A stretch of DNA of 64,000 nt from Methylobacterium sp. C25 (GCF_021352225.1 NZ_JAAUVI010000001.1:654191-718190), one strand, 5' to 3'; positions 53,328 to 62,358 are shown, counted from the first letter of the stretch. The notes: generated by a model from the letters alone, not told the origin. Program-made: numbers and translations.

Positions 53328-54662
53328 TCAGGCCGTACGGTCCGCCTGCCGGGTCTCCGGCATGAGCAGCGCGACAAGCACCGTTCCGAGCGCGCCGACG
53401 ATGGCGAGGCCGAGGAAGGCGCTCTGGCTGCCGAGACGGTCGGCCATGTAGCCGCCGAGCGAGGTCGAGAGCGCGGCGCCGAGGCCCATCGCCGTGCCGA
53501 CGGCGCCGAGCGCAAGGTTGAAGCGGCCGGTTCTGCGGGTCACGTCGGAGACGATCAGCGGCACCATCACCCCGAGCACCGAGGCCGAGACCCCGTCGAA
53601 GACCTGGACCGCGACGAGCCAGTAGGGGTTGTCCACGTAGGCGAAGAGCAGGCCGCGGATCGGCAGGGCGGCGAAGCCGATCAGCAGGAGCGGCTTGCGG
53701 CCCCAGACCTGAGCGAGACGGCCGGCAAGCGGCGCGGTGAGCGCGAGCACGGCTTGCGGGATCATGATGCAGGCGGCCACCAGCGCCGTTGCGGTCTCGC
53801 TGGCGCGCATCGTGAGCACGCTGCCGACGAGCGGCATCATCGCGGCATTGGCCAGGAAGAACAGCACCATGCAGGCGGCAAAGCACAGCAGCGCCTTGTT
53901 GGTGAGCAGCGCCTTCATCGAGGAGCCGCCCTCGGCATCGCCCAGGCCGGCCTCAGGCTGCGAGACTTCGCCGATGGCGCGGGCCGGGATGAAGGACAAG
54001 GCGAACAGGGCCGGGATCACCAGGGCACCGGCGAAGTAGAACACCGCGTCGTTGGTCAGGTAGTAGCCGATGGCGCCCATCGAGGCGGCGCCGAGCGCGT
54101 TGCCGATGGCGGAGAAGCTGGCATTGCGCCCGAGCCGCGCGCCAGCCTTGGCGTGGCCGACCATGCCGATGCCGATGGCGGCGATGGCCGGCGTCAGCAC
54201 GCAGCTCGCGGCCGAATGGATCGCCATGGCGAGCAGCACGACGAGATAGCTCGGGAAGGCGGCGAGCATTACCGCGCTCGCCCCGACCCAGAAGGCCGAG
54301 AAGGCCGCCGCGAAGCGCTTCGAGCGCGAGGCATCGACGAAGGCGCCGCCGGGCACCTGGCCGAGCAGACTGACGAGGCCGCCCACCGTAAGGGCGAGGC
54401 CGATATCGGACTGTGTCCATTTCTGCTGGGTGAAATAGACGGCGAGGAACGGCCCGAACCCGGTCTGCAGGTTCGCGATGAAAAAGGTGAAGGCGTCGAG
54501 GCCCTTCGCGGCGGCCTTCGGCGGCGCGCCTGGCTCCGGTGTCGGGCCTCCTGCCGAGGAATCACGACGCGGAGAGGGACGGGAGGAGCGCCCGCGCATC
54601 TCTGCTCGGCCCGCGTCCCGCGGCCCGATGGCGCGTCTCTCCAGGGGACGGTTCGGGATCAT
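53328..54662 (-). CDS. MFS transporter
   Basis: Inner-membrane carrier of 444 residues with 12 predicted helices. It opens with a Pro/Arg-rich cytoplasmic tail of about 55 residues, then FFIANLQTGFGPFLAVYFTQQKWTQSDIGLAL, and the loop motif GAFVDASRSKR. The second half starts near 260 (NKALLCFAACMVLFFLANAA). ATG 54662 overlaps the stop of the upstream PRC-barrel gene (ATGA), which supports that start and an operon. The final CDS residues (PETRQADRTA) follow the last helix. The substrate is unknown; a sugar or drug exporter is possible. Confidence 0.85.
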   Translation of the reverse strand: MIPNRPLERRAIGPRDAGRAEMRGRSSRPSPRRDSSAGGPTPEPGAPPKAAAKGLDAFTFFIANLQTGFGPFLAVYFTQQKWTQSDIGLALTVGGLVSLLGQVPGGAFVDASRSKRFAAAFSAFWVGASAVMLAAFPSYLVVLLAMAIHSAASCVLTPAIAAIGIGMVGHAKAGARLGRNASFSAIGNALGAASMGAIGYYLTNDAVFYFAGALVIPALFALSFIPARAIGEVSQPEAGLGDAEGGSSMKALLTNKALLCFAACMVLFFLANAAMMPLVGSVLTMRASETATALVAACIMIPQAVLALTAPLAGRLAQVWGRKPLLLIGFAALPIRGLLFAYVDNPYWLVAVQVFDGVSASVLGVMVPLIVSDVTRRTGRFNLALGAVGTAMGLGAALSTSLGGYMADRLGSQSAFLGLAIVGALGTVLVALLMPETRQADRTA

Positions 54663-55435
54663 TTGTCCGGAGTCTTCTCCGGCTTGTCGGCCGCCTTCTC
54701 GGGCGCAGCGGGCTTGTCCTGTGCCACGGGCGCGGCAGGCGCTGCCGGAGCCACAGCAGGGGGAGCAGCAGCCGGCGCGGCAACTGCAGGAGCAGCGGTT
54801 GCAGCGGCGGCCGGGGAGGCAGCCTGCTCGCCTTCGACGGGCGGCGTGCTGGCGCCGGCGGCACCGAGCACGACGATGGGCTCGCCGGTCTTGTATTCGG
54901 GGGAGACACGGACCTGGTTGCGGTTCAGCGCCAGGGTGATGCGGCCGGCCTTGCCCTCCGTGGTGAACTTCAGAACCCGCCAGTCCACGGCGATCTTGCG
55001 CGAGCCGACGCCGAGGAAGCCGCCGAAATCGATGATCGCCGCACGGGGATGGCCCTCGCGGTCGGTAATCACGTCGATGATCCGGCCGAGGTCGTCGCCG
55101 TTCTGGGCGCGCACGCTCTTGCCGAGCAGTCCCTCGTAATCGGCCGTGTCGAGGACCAGGGCCGGGGTGCCATGGCTCGGTGCATTGGCAGCGTTGCTAG
55201 GAGGTTGGACCGGGGTGGCGGCGGGCGCAGACCCCGTCGGCTGGGCGACAGGCGGCGGTGCGGCAGGCGTCGGCGCAGGTGAGGCGGGCGGGGGCGCGGG
55301 CGGCGGCGTGGTCGCGGGTGCGCTCGGGGGGGCCTCGGGCTGTCCCGCGGAACCAGCTTCGCCGGCATGGGCGGCCGTCGCCAGGGTACCAAGGGCGATC
55401 GTCAGCGATGCGATCGTCCGGATCAGTCTCAGCAC
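54659..55435 (-). CDS. Exported PRC-barrel domain protein
   Basis: Protein of 258 residues with a signal peptide (ASLTIALGTLATAAHA). Long Pro/Ala-rich low-complexity segments (about 28-90 and 195-258) flank one PRC-barrel domain (about 98-180, YEGLLGKSVRAQNGDDLGRIIDVITDREGHPRAAIIDFGGFLGVG). PRC barrels bind RNA, protein or small ligands and occur in ribosome maturation and photosynthetic reaction-centre proteins; this exported kind is common in Methylobacterium and its function is unknown. It is coupled by a 4-base overlap to the MFS gene downstream. Confidence 0.8.
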   Translation of the reverse strand: MLRLIRTIASLTIALGTLATAAHAGEAGSAGQPEAPPSAPATTPPPAPPPASPAPTPAAPPPVAQPTGSAPAATPVQPPSNAANAPSHGTPALVLDTADYEGLLGKSVRAQNGDDLGRIIDVITDREGHPRAAIIDFGGFLGVGSRKIAVDWRVLKFTTEGKAGRITLALNRNQVRVSPEYKTGEPIVVLGAAGASTPPVEGEQAASPAAAATAAPAVAAPAAAPPAVAPAAPAAPVAQDKPAAPEKAADKPEKTPDK

Positions 55436-55784
55436 CCGTCTACCTCAAGGTTGGCTCCACCCGTCGCAGATCTGACAGACGACGAAGGTTCGGCCGGCTT
55501 CGTTAACGACCGGTTAAACCACTGGAGAAGCAGCGGCCACCGCGCTTGCCGATATCGCGCCCGACCTGGGCGAAGTTAAGGATGCCGCACAGCCGGATGA
55601 TGGCAGCGCGGCCGATCGCCCGAGGGGGGACGCCGCCACGGTGGCGCAACCGTGCAACGCCCGCGGGAAACCGCGATGCAATCCCACCAAATCGTGCGGA
55701 CAACGTTGGGACCGCTCGACATGGGTCGATGCGATGTCTGTTTTTCGCCCAATCCTGGTCTTAGACGTGCCCGGAACACGGCCT

Positions 55785-55834
55785 AGAGCATGCTGCGAAA
55801 AAGTGGCAACGGTTTTTCGCACAAAGCATGCTCT
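55785..55834. repeat. Rhizobiales-type intergenic palindrome
   Basis: AGAGCATGC (55785-55793) pairs with GCATGCTCT (55826-55834), with a second internal pair GCGAAAAA/TTTTTCGC around GTGGCAACGG. This resembles the widespread TAGAGCATTTTCC-type intergenic palindromes of Rhizobiales. Confidence 0.75.
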
Positions 55835-55847
55835 AAACCATTGAATC

Positions 55848-55896
55848 GATCACGTTTTCTGCGTTTCGACGGATGCCGTCGAAACGCAGCGTGATC
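55848..55896. repeat. Second nested palindrome, long perfect hairpin
   Basis: GATCACG and CGTGATC form outer arms; within them GCGTTTCGACGG (55861-55872) pairs perfectly with CCGTCGAAACGC (55876-55887) across a 3-base loop. It follows the first palindrome closely, so the two probably form one repeat unit. Confidence 0.75.
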
Positions 55897-55941
55897 TAGC
55901 CCGCCGACTGCACTAGCGGCTTGTTCGAGGATCTTGAGCCC

Positions 55942-56337
55942 ATGTCCCTTCCGTCGAGACTCTGCGCCGTGGCGCTCCTCGCCGTCTCGCTCGGTGCCTG
56001 CAACAGCGGCCTCGGGAACATCATTGGCGGCACGGGCGGCGTCATGCCGGAGACCGAGGTCGGCCCTCCGCCTTCCATGCGCGGCAGCATCAAGGGCGCC
56101 CCGCAGCGCACCTCCGTAGCGGTCGACGACGACGGCAACCCCGTCTCCACCGCCCCGACCCGGGCGCTGTCGCTGCCCAAGAGCGCGAAGGGAGAGGTGC
56201 GCAGCGCCGATGCCGGCCCGCGCCGGATCAACCGCGACGAGATCGAGGGTGCCGATACCGGCGGCCGCAGCAGCGGCAGCAGCATGGGGCCGTCCATGAC
56301 CCCCAGCGGCGGCATCGGCATGGGCGGCAAGTTCTAA
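55942..56337 (+). CDS. Small putative lipoprotein
   Basis: Protein of 131 residues with a typical lipoprotein signal (LCAVALLAVSLGAC, lipobox Cys about 20). The mature part is Gly/Ser/Pro-rich with no recognised domain; the C terminus is glycine- and methionine-rich (SGGIGMGGKF). I chose ATG 55942; the frame is open from 55921. Function unknown. Confidence 0.7.
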   Translation: MSLPSRLCAVALLAVSLGACNSGLGNIIGGTGGVMPETEVGPPPSMRGSIKGAPQRTSVAVDDDGNPVSTAPTRALSLPKSAKGEVRSADAGPRRINRDEIEGADTGGRSSGSSMGPSMTPSGGIGMGGKF

Positions 56338-56519
56338 GGTCTGTACGACGACCGTTTCCGTCCGATTGCAGCCTTCGCCGGGTGTCGTATGCGGCTCTCG
56401 GCCGACGGGGGCCGCGCGCGAAGCCGTGACGCTGGGCTCGAGGCTGGGCTGCGCGGGACCCGGCGAGTCCCGACCCTCCTTCGCGGCCACTTTCCCTGCA
56501 GAGGAGGTGGGGCGGTCCT

Positions 56520-56960
56520 TCACGCCGCGGGCGCCTTCCTGCCACCATAGTGACCCTTGAGGCGCTCGCCGTAACCGGGCTCCGAGAAGGGGTCTTCGCC
56601 AGGTCCATGGGTTGGCGCCCCCTCCAGCGTCTCGCGATCGATGTCGACCACGTAGCCTCCGAGTTCCACCGAGTAGGTGAGCGCGTTCCAGGGCAGAGGG
56701 TGGTAGGTCTCGCCGATGCCGAGGAAGCCCCCGAAGGACAGGACCGCGTAGGCGACCTGTCCCGAGACCTTGTCGACCATGAAGTTGTAGACCGAGCCGA
56801 GCCGTTCTCCCATGCCGTCGAAGACCGGTGTGCCCTCGACCTTGCTCGAGGCGATCAGGCGCCCCGTCTCGTCGACCGCGACACCTTCGCCGGAGGACGG
56901 ATCGAGTTCCAGACTTCCCGGAGGCCTCAGCGCGCGCTCCTTCGGCAGATCGGTCGGCAT
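56520..56960 (-). CDS. PRC-barrel domain protein, cytoplasmic
   Basis: Protein of 146 residues without a signal peptide. The PRC-barrel covers about 36-115 (LIASSKVEGTPVFDGMGERLGSVYNFMVDKVSGQVAYAVLSFGGFLGIG), followed by YHPLPWNALTYSVELGGYVVDIDRETLEGAP. The FGGFLGIG loop matches that of the exported relative at 54659-55435. Such proteins are frequent in stress-induced gene sets of Rhizobiales. Ligand unknown. Confidence 0.83.
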   Translation of the reverse strand: MPTDLPKERALRPPGSLELDPSSGEGVAVDETGRLIASSKVEGTPVFDGMGERLGSVYNFMVDKVSGQVAYAVLSFGGFLGIGETYHPLPWNALTYSVELGGYVVDIDRETLEGAPTHGPGEDPFSEPGYGERLKGHYGGRKAPAA

Positions 56961-57072
56961 TGGTCGTCTCCCTGCCAGATCATCGCGATCACAGGGCTGC
57001 CAAAGCGCGGGAGCCGCCGGTGGTTCCCAGCCGAGCGCTCGGCACAGGGGGATCGTCGGGGCTACGCCGCGC

Positions 57073-57303
57073 TCAGCTCTCTTCGATCTGACTCACGACG
57101 CGGATCCTGAGTGAAGTTTTGCCCGCCTCGTCGCGGACCGTGAGAACGAGGGCGCTCTCACGTGCGTCAGCGGCTTCGGCAGCGAGCAGATTCAGAGCAA
57201 CCTTGAGGGCTTCCTGGCGGACGGACTGCTTGCTCGTCAGGATCCGCCCCACCTCATCCCGGATGTCGGCACCGTCGTAAATATCGAAATAGAACCTGGG
57301 CAA
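57073..57303 (-). CDS. DUF6894-type small protein
   Basis: Protein of 76 residues opening MPRFYFDIYDGADIRDEVGRIL, the same pattern as the protein at 50709-50918. Conserved features are the aromatic start, D-E-G-x-x-L, and a C-terminal strand ending ALVLTVRDEAGKTSLRIRVV. Function unknown. Confidence 0.78.
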   Translation of the reverse strand: MPRFYFDIYDGADIRDEVGRILTSKQSVRQEALKVALNLLAAEAADARESALVLTVRDEAGKTSLRIRVVSQIEES

Positions 57304-57906
57304 AATCGTCTCCGCAACTGGTACGGCAGGAGCAACTCAAATCTCCCGCGCCAGATACAGATCATATAAGCTTCGATCTACCGAATTCACGCCCTTTTAT
57401 TCAACGTTCGGTTCCGTATTTTAGAACTGTACCGAATATACAGCCAGAGAGGGCGGCTACGAGCGGCAGGCTGTCGGTCGCGGCGGCCGGGCGCAGGGCT
57501 CCGATCTGCCGTCCTCGTGCATCATGGCCGGACGTCTCCGGCGGCCGGCGTCCTGCTCTCGGTGCGGGGGAGCCCTGGCCCTCTAAGGGATCGCAGGACG
57601 GGCGCTCCCTGCGCGAAGACGGGGTCATGTCGTCGGAAAGAGAGAGAAATCAGGGCGATCCAGGGGGAAGTCGACCATTTCGGCTTGACCTTGTCCCACA
57701 GGACGGAGAACAGATTTCGCTCGGTGAGTGCAGACTCCCCCGAGAGCGCGGAACGCTCCCCCGGCACGGCCACACCTGTGGATGGCACGATCGGCGGAGA
57801 CATCCCGCTCTTGGAACGGCGGCATCACCGTCTAGTTGTTGCTGCGACGTGCCCGTGGGGCGGGCAGGCAGACTCTCTGCGCTTGAGCGCCGAACGGAGG
57901 AAACCA
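57304..57906. other. Long gap before the SWIB gene
   Basis: The 603-base stretch contains a small dyad TTCGGT (57407-57412)/ACCGAA (57431-57436) in an AT-rich patch upstream of the DUF6894 gene, and a stress-type promoter candidate at 57813-57837. Open frames in it have no recognisable domain. Confidence 0.55.
57813..57837 (+). promoter_or_regulatory. EcfG-like promoter candidate of the SWIB gene
   Basis: GGAAC (57813-57817) and AGTT (57834-57837) are separated by 16 bases, one mismatch from the GGAAC-N16-CGTT pattern used by the alphaproteobacterial general-stress sigma factor EcfG. It lies about 70 bases upstream of the start codon. Confidence 0.45.
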
Positions 57907-58242
57907 ATGGCTACTACGACCAAGAAAACCACGACCAAGGCCGCCGCGCCGAAGGCCGCTGCCGCGAAGGCCGCCCCCGCCAAGGGCGCCGCCGCCAAGC
58001 CGAACGCCCTTCAGCAGCCCCTCAAGCCGTCGCCCGAACTCGCTGCCATCGTCGGCGATAAGCCGCTGGCCCGTGGCGAGGTCGTCAGCAAGGTCTGGGA
58101 GCACATCAAGAAGCACAACCTCCAGAACCCGGCCAACAAGCGCGAGATCGTCGCCGACGACAAGCTCAAGAAGGTCTTCGGCAAGGACAAGTGCTCGATG
58201 TTCGAAATGAACAAGCACCTCGCCGCTCACCTGAAGGCCTGA
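57907..58242 (+). CDS. SWIB/MDM2-domain protein
   Basis: Basic protein of 111 residues. A Lys/Ala/Thr-rich tail (about 1-35), like that of histone H1, precedes the SWIB domain (about 38-110: PLKPSPELAAIVGDKPLARGEVVSKVWEHIKKHNLQNPANKREIVADDKLKKVFGK, shown as parts LARGEVVSKVWEHIK and ADDKLKKVFGK). Such bacterial SWIB proteins occur in chlamydiae and Rhizobiales and are thought to bind DNA. GGAGG precedes ATG 57907 by about 6 bases. The EcfG-like promoter would place it in the stress regulon. Confidence 0.88.
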   Translation: MATTTKKTTTKAAAPKAAAAKAAPAKGAAAKPNALQQPLKPSPELAAIVGDKPLARGEVVSKVWEHIKKHNLQNPANKREIVADDKLKKVFGKDKCSMFEMNKHLAAHLKA

Positions 58243-58272
58243 GCCTCGCCGGAGCGACCCTCCTTCGGAGCA

Positions 58273-58297
58273 GCGCCGGCCCTGTCAGGGCTGGCGC
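58273..58297. terminator. Hairpin between convergent SWIB and SDR genes
   Basis: GCGCCGGCCCTG and CAGGGCTGGCGC form a 12-pair stem with one G-T wobble. It lies 31 bases after the SWIB stop and 17 bases before the end of the SDR gene. It lacks a strong T-tract. Confidence 0.5.
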
Positions 58298-58313
58298 GCT
58301 CCTCAACGGGTGA

Positions 58314-59105
58314 TCAGGCGATGCTGCGCAGCACGCCGCCATCGACCCGCAGGGCCGCGCCCGTCGTCGCGCTGGCGGCCGGCGTGCAGAGATAGGCGAC
58401 CATGCTCGCCACCTCTTCGGGGCGAGCGAGGCGCTGGAGCAGGGATGTCGGGCGGTTCTCCGCGATGAACTCGCGGCCGACCTGTTCGAGATCCGCGCCG
58501 GCACCGCCCATCGACTTCAGGAAGTCGGCGACGCCCTCGGTGAGGGTCGGACCTGGCAGCACGCTGTTCACGGTGACGCCGCTGCCGCCGACGGTCTCGG
58601 CGAGGCCGCGCGAGATGGCGAGCTGAGCAGTCTTCGTCATCCCGTAATGGACCATCTCAACCGGGATGTTGATCCCGGACTCGCTGGCGATGAACACCAC
58701 GCGCCCCCAGCCGCGCTCGACCATGCCCGGCACATAGGCCCGCGACAGCCTCACGCCGCTCATGACGTTGACGTCGTAGAAGCGCTGCCAGTCCTCGTCC
58801 GGGATCTCGAAGAACGGCTTCGGCTCGAAGATCCCGGTATTGTTGATCAGGATGTCGACCTTCGGCAGGCCCGCGATCAGATCGGCGACGCCTTCCGCCG
58901 AGGCGACGCTGCCGACCCCGGCGATGAACGCGCCGTCCGGAACCTCGCTCTTGAGCTGCGCAATGGCGGCTTCGACCCGCTCGCCGGTGCGGCCGTTGAT
59001 GGCGACATAGGCGCCGAGCCGCGCCAATTCCCGCGCGACCGCGTAGCCGATTCCGCCAGTCGAACCGGTGACGAGGGCGCTCTTGCCCTTGAGATCGATG
59101 TCCAT
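58314..59105 (-). CDS. Short-chain dehydrogenase/reductase
   Basis: Cytoplasmic NAD(P)-dependent oxidoreductase of 263 residues. The Rossmann motif TGSTGGIG is near 14-21, NNTG near 90, the catalytic Ser in FIASESG near 140 and Tyr-x3-Lys in HYGMTK near 155-160. The tail GAALRVDGGVLRSI is typical. I chose ATG 59105; the upstream stretch to 59177 has poor coding character. An MFS gene starts 80 bases away in the same direction. The substrate is unknown. Confidence 0.9.
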   Translation of the reverse strand: MDIDLKGKSALVTGSTGGIGYAVARELARLGAYVAINGRTGERVEAAIAQLKSEVPDGAFIAGVGSVASAEGVADLIAGLPKVDILINNTGIFEPKPFFEIPDEDWQRFYDVNVMSGVRLSRAYVPGMVERGWGRVVFIASESGINIPVEMVHYGMTKTAQLAISRGLAETVGGSGVTVNSVLPGPTLTEGVADFLKSMGGAGADLEQVGREFIAENRPTSLLQRLARPEEVASMVAYLCTPAASATTGAALRVDGGVLRSIA

Positions 59106-59184
59106 GCTCTCACCCGAGTCGTCGTGAATGTCTCGCCCGCTCGCGCGTCCAACGCGCGAAACGGTCGCTCGGGCCATGCCAGTC

Positions 59185-60576
59185 TCACGGCTTCGAGGCC
59201 AGCGGCTTTCTCAGGACGCTGGTGACCGTTCCGGTCAGCGCCAACGCGATGGCCGCGCCGAGCGACAGCGTGACCGCATGGGCCGGGTTGCCGCCGGCCT
59301 CTCCACCCGCATGGGTCAGCCCGAACAGCACGGCGACGAGCGCCGCACCGAGCGACTGGCCGGTGAGCCGCGCCGTCGATTGCATGCCGCTGGCGCCGCC
59401 GCTGCGCGCGGGCGGCGCGCTGGTGATGATCACCCGGTTGTTGGGCGACTGGAACAGCCCGAAGCCGAGCCCGGTCAGGCTCAGCCGCCAGGCGATGTCG
59501 AGGGTCGACGGGTCGGCCGGCAGCATCAGCACGGCCGTGAGCCCGGACGCCATGGCGACGAGGCCGATCCCGCCGAGCAGCCCCGGCGGGTAGCGGTCGG
59601 ACAACCGGCCGGCGAAGGGCGCGATCGCGGCCACCGCAATCGGCCAGGGGGTCATCAGCAGCCCCGTCCGGGTCGCCGAGAGATGCAGCACGTCCTGCAG
59701 GTAGAAGGGCAGCGCCACGAAGGCGGTCATCTGCGCGGAAAAGGCGCAGATCGAGCTCGCCATCGAGAGGGCGAAGGCCGGAATGCGCATCAGGTCGACC
59801 GGCAGCAGCGGCGCCGGCAGGGCGAGTTGGCGGCGCACGAACACCGTGCCGATGACCAGCGCCGCGCCGAGTTCGGCGAGGGCGAATGGACGACTTTCGG
59901 GACTGCCGAGCCCGTCGACGCCGATGATGACAAGGCCGAAGGTCAGGGCGTTGAGGACGCTGCTCGGGATGTCGAGGCGGCGCCCGCTGGTCGGGGTGTA
60001 GGGCAGCGTGCGCGCGCCGACGAACAGGGCCGCCAGCCCCACGGGCAGGTTCACGAGGAACAGCCAGTGCCAGGTCGCGACCGAGAGGATCGCCGCCGCC
60101 ACGGTCGGCCCGGCGGCGGAGGCCACGGCGACGATGAGCGCGATGTTGCCGACGCCACGCCCGATCAGCCGCGCGGGGTAGATGAAGCGCACCAGCGCGA
60201 TGTTCACGCTCATGATGCCGGCTGCGCCGAATCCCTGCGCGATCCGCGCGACGATCAGGAGATCGAGGTTCGGCGCATAGGCGCAGGCGGCCGAGGCCAG
60301 CGTGAAGACCGACAGGCCGGTGAGATAAACCTTGCGGTAGCCGATGCCGTCGCCGAGCGCCGCCAAGGGCAGCAGGGTGGCCGTCACCGCGATCTGGTAG
60401 CCGTTGACCAGAAAGATCGCCTGATCCGGCCGCACCGCGAGGTCCTTCGCCATCGCCGGCAGCGCCACGTTGACGATTGCGCCGTCGAGCACCGCCAGCG
60501 TCATGGCCAGGGCGATCGCCAGGAGGGCAAGCAGTCGCTCGCGGACCGGCAGGCCGTCGTGAAGGGGATCCGTCAT
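59185..60576 (-). CDS. MFS transporter, DHA2 (14-helix) drug exporter family
   Basis: Inner-membrane carrier of 463 residues. LDGAIVNVALPAMAKDL is the family's first helix motif, followed by FLVNGYQIAVTATLLPLAALGDGIGYRKVY (motif A region) and RIAQGFGAAGIMSVNIALVRFI. The layout resembles EmrB/QacA-type multidrug exporters. The gene upstream of it in transcription direction is divergent (oxidoreductase at 60716). The SDR gene is downstream and may be cotranscribed. Confidence 0.9.
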   Translation of the reverse strand: MTDPLHDGLPVRERLLALLAIALAMTLAVLDGAIVNVALPAMAKDLAVRPDQAIFLVNGYQIAVTATLLPLAALGDGIGYRKVYLTGLSVFTLASAACAYAPNLDLLIVARIAQGFGAAGIMSVNIALVRFIYPARLIGRGVGNIALIVAVASAAGPTVAAAILSVATWHWLFLVNLPVGLAALFVGARTLPYTPTSGRRLDIPSSVLNALTFGLVIIGVDGLGSPESRPFALAELGAALVIGTVFVRRQLALPAPLLPVDLMRIPAFALSMASSICAFSAQMTAFVALPFYLQDVLHLSATRTGLLMTPWPIAVAAIAPFAGRLSDRYPPGLLGGIGLVAMASGLTAVLMLPADPSTLDIAWRLSLTGLGFGLFQSPNNRVIITSAPPARSGGASGMQSTARLTGQSLGAALVAVLFGLTHAGGEAGGNPAHAVTLSLGAAIALALTGTVTSVLRKPLASKP

Positions 60577-60715
60577 GCGTTCCGGGAGGGTCTCCGATGG
60601 CGACGGGAACGGGGCGCCGCCCTATCTCCCGCGCGTGATGGATCCGCTCCTATCCCAAGGAGCCCCGACGCGTCTCGCGTCGGCCCGCAGTTCCTCGACG
60701 ACCGCTGAGGCAGGC

Positions 60716-61591
60716 ATGAGCATGGATGTCGGATTTCTCGGGCTCGGCCGCATGGGCCGGGCCATGGCCGCCAACCTGGTGAAGGCCGGCCACACCGTTC
60801 GGGTCTGGAACCGCTCGCCGGAGGCCGCCAAGGGCATCGCGGGCGCCATCCCCGTCGCCACGGCGGCCGAGGCGTTCCGCGGGGACGCCGCCATCACCAT
60901 GCTGGCCGACGACGCGGCCCTGCGCGCGGTGATCGTCGAGGGAGGCCTGCTCGAGGCCGCCGAGCGCCCGGCGGTGCATGTCAGCATGTCCACGGTGGCC
61001 GTCGCCCTGGCAAAGGAGCTGGCGCCCCTGCACGAGAAGGCCGGCATCGCCTATGTCGCCGCCCCCGTCTTCGGCCGGCCGGATGCGGCGGCGAATGCCG
61101 CGCTCAATATCGTCTCGGCCGGCGACGAGGCGGCCATCGCCCGGGTGCAGCCGCTGCTCGACGCCATGGGCAGCAAGACCTGGCGCTTCGGCCGCGAGCC
61201 GTTCAGCGCGAACGCCGTGAAGCTCGCCGGCAACTTCATGATCGTCTCGGCGATCGAGGCCATGGGCGAGGCCTCCGCCTTCGCGGAAGGGCACGGCGTC
61301 TCGAAGCAGTCGCTGCTCGACCTGCTCACCGGCACGCTCTTCGCCTCGCCGGTCTACAAGAATTACGGAGCGCTGATCGCGGAGGACCGTTACGAGCCGC
61401 CGGGCTTCACCCTGCGGCTCGGCGCCAAGGATATCCGCCTCGTCCTCGCCGCGGCGGAAGGCGCGGGCGTGACCATGCCCTTCGCCAGCGTGCTGCGCGA
61501 CAACCTCATCGACGCGATCAGCCACGGCGACGGAGAACTCGACTTCGCGGCGCTGGCCACCGTGGCGGCGCGGCGCAGCGGGCAGTCGTGA
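60716..61591 (+). CDS. NAD(P)-binding beta-hydroxyacid dehydrogenase family protein
   Basis: Enzyme of 291 residues in the 6-phosphogluconate/3-hydroxyisobutyrate dehydrogenase-like family. VGFLGLGRMGRAMAANLVKAGH is the NAD(P)-binding N terminus; HVSMSTVAVALAKEL and AAPVFGRPDAAANAAL follow, and the catalytic Lys lies in NAVKLAGNFMI near 168. I chose ATG 60716 (GAGG five bases before); the frame is open from 60575. It diverges from the MFS gene. The physiological substrate is unknown; succinate-semialdehyde-type reductases of this group are an option. Confidence 0.9.
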   Translation: MSMDVGFLGLGRMGRAMAANLVKAGHTVRVWNRSPEAAKGIAGAIPVATAAEAFRGDAAITMLADDAALRAVIVEGGLLEAAERPAVHVSMSTVAVALAKELAPLHEKAGIAYVAAPVFGRPDAAANAALNIVSAGDEAAIARVQPLLDAMGSKTWRFGREPFSANAVKLAGNFMIVSAIEAMGEASAFAEGHGVSKQSLLDLLTGTLFASPVYKNYGALIAEDRYEPPGFTLRLGAKDIRLVLAAAEGAGVTMPFASVLRDNLIDAISHGDGELDFAALATVAARRSGQS

Positions 61592-61827
61592 CCGGAGACG
61601 AAGAAACTGACTGTCGCTGCCTGTCTCGGCGGATGCGGCGCGTCGTCATCCGCAGCCGGTGCCAACTCGGCATCACCGTCGCAGCCCCGATCGCGCGGAG
61701 GTATCGGTGTAGACAGCAGCGCGAACTGAGCTTCATCGGACGGGTCGAAACGCACGGCCATCGACCGCTGCGCCAGACTTTTCCGTTCCGTTAACCAAGT
61801 CTTGCCGTTCGCCTGCCATAGAGGCTC

Positions 61828-62085
61828 ATGACCCAGCGAACTTCACCATTCTGCGATGTCCAGATTGATGGCGTCTGGGTAGCGATGCCTGTGTCGGTGG
61901 CGCACAAGATCCATCGGGACAACGTGAAGCGCTGCACCGACTGTCACGGTGCCGTGGCGACCGCAGGCGTCTACACCCCAGGCGGACAGGTCAACCTTCA
62001 GCATCGCAAGCGGCACGACGGCTGCCCACGCCTCGAGAGCCGCTACAAGGGTCGACCATCTCGACATCCTATGGCGTTGGCCTGA
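61828..62085 (+). CDS. Small cysteine/histidine-containing hypothetical protein
   Basis: Protein of 85 residues with metal-binding character: RCTDCHGAV near 35-43 and HRKRHDGCP near 59-67 make a C-x2-C-H...H-x3-H-x2-C pattern fit for zinc. The family is not one I can name, although similar short proteins with CPECHG motifs are common in Rhizobiales. Coding character is moderate. Confidence 0.55.
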   Translation: MTQRTSPFCDVQIDGVWVAMPVSVAHKIHRDNVKRCTDCHGAVATAGVYTPGGQVNLQHRKRHDGCPRLESRYKGRPSRHPMALA

Positions 62086-62115
62086 TCTCCATCGTGGATA
62101 CGCTAGGACCAATGC

Positions 62116-62358
62116 ATGGCAATTAAAGCACTCAACGACCGTAAGAAGCTGTCGAACGACTTCAACGAGGCGAATGACGCATTTATCGATGAGGTGCTAG
62201 GTGCGTTTCAGTCTGGCCGCTTACCTCGCGACCTCGCCCGCGCTTATCTCGCGCATCCGGTCGCGATGATGCATTCCGACGGGGCACAGGCCGTGGCCGG
62301 GTACTTTGAGCGAATGCTGGCGCAGCGACCGAACATTGAGTGGACGCCTGGCGATTGA
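62116..62358 (+). CDS. Small hypothetical protein
   Basis: Protein of 80 residues starting 30 bases after the Cys/His protein. It is soluble and helical (LNDRKKLSNDFNEANDAFIDEVLGAFQSG, ending ERMLAQRPNIEWTPGD). No recognisable domain. The gene pair could be cotranscribed. Confidence 0.5.
   Translation: MAIKALNDRKKLSNDFNEANDAFIDEVLGAFQSGRLPRDLARAYLAHPVAMMHSDGAQAVAGYFERMLAQRPNIEWTPGD

Larger units (their letters stand above)
55436..55941. other. Gene-free gap with Rhizobiales-type palindromes
   Basis: The 506-base stretch between the PRC-barrel gene and a divergent lipoprotein gene contains the two palindromes at 55785-55834 and 55848-55896. I see no gene in it. Its left part must hold the minus-strand promoter. 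Confidence 0.6.

Noticed and set aside
53120..53515. N-terminal extension of the ABC transporter frame
   Set aside because: Arg/Ser/Pro-rich sequence without helix or domain; the exporter starts at MEELTQ.
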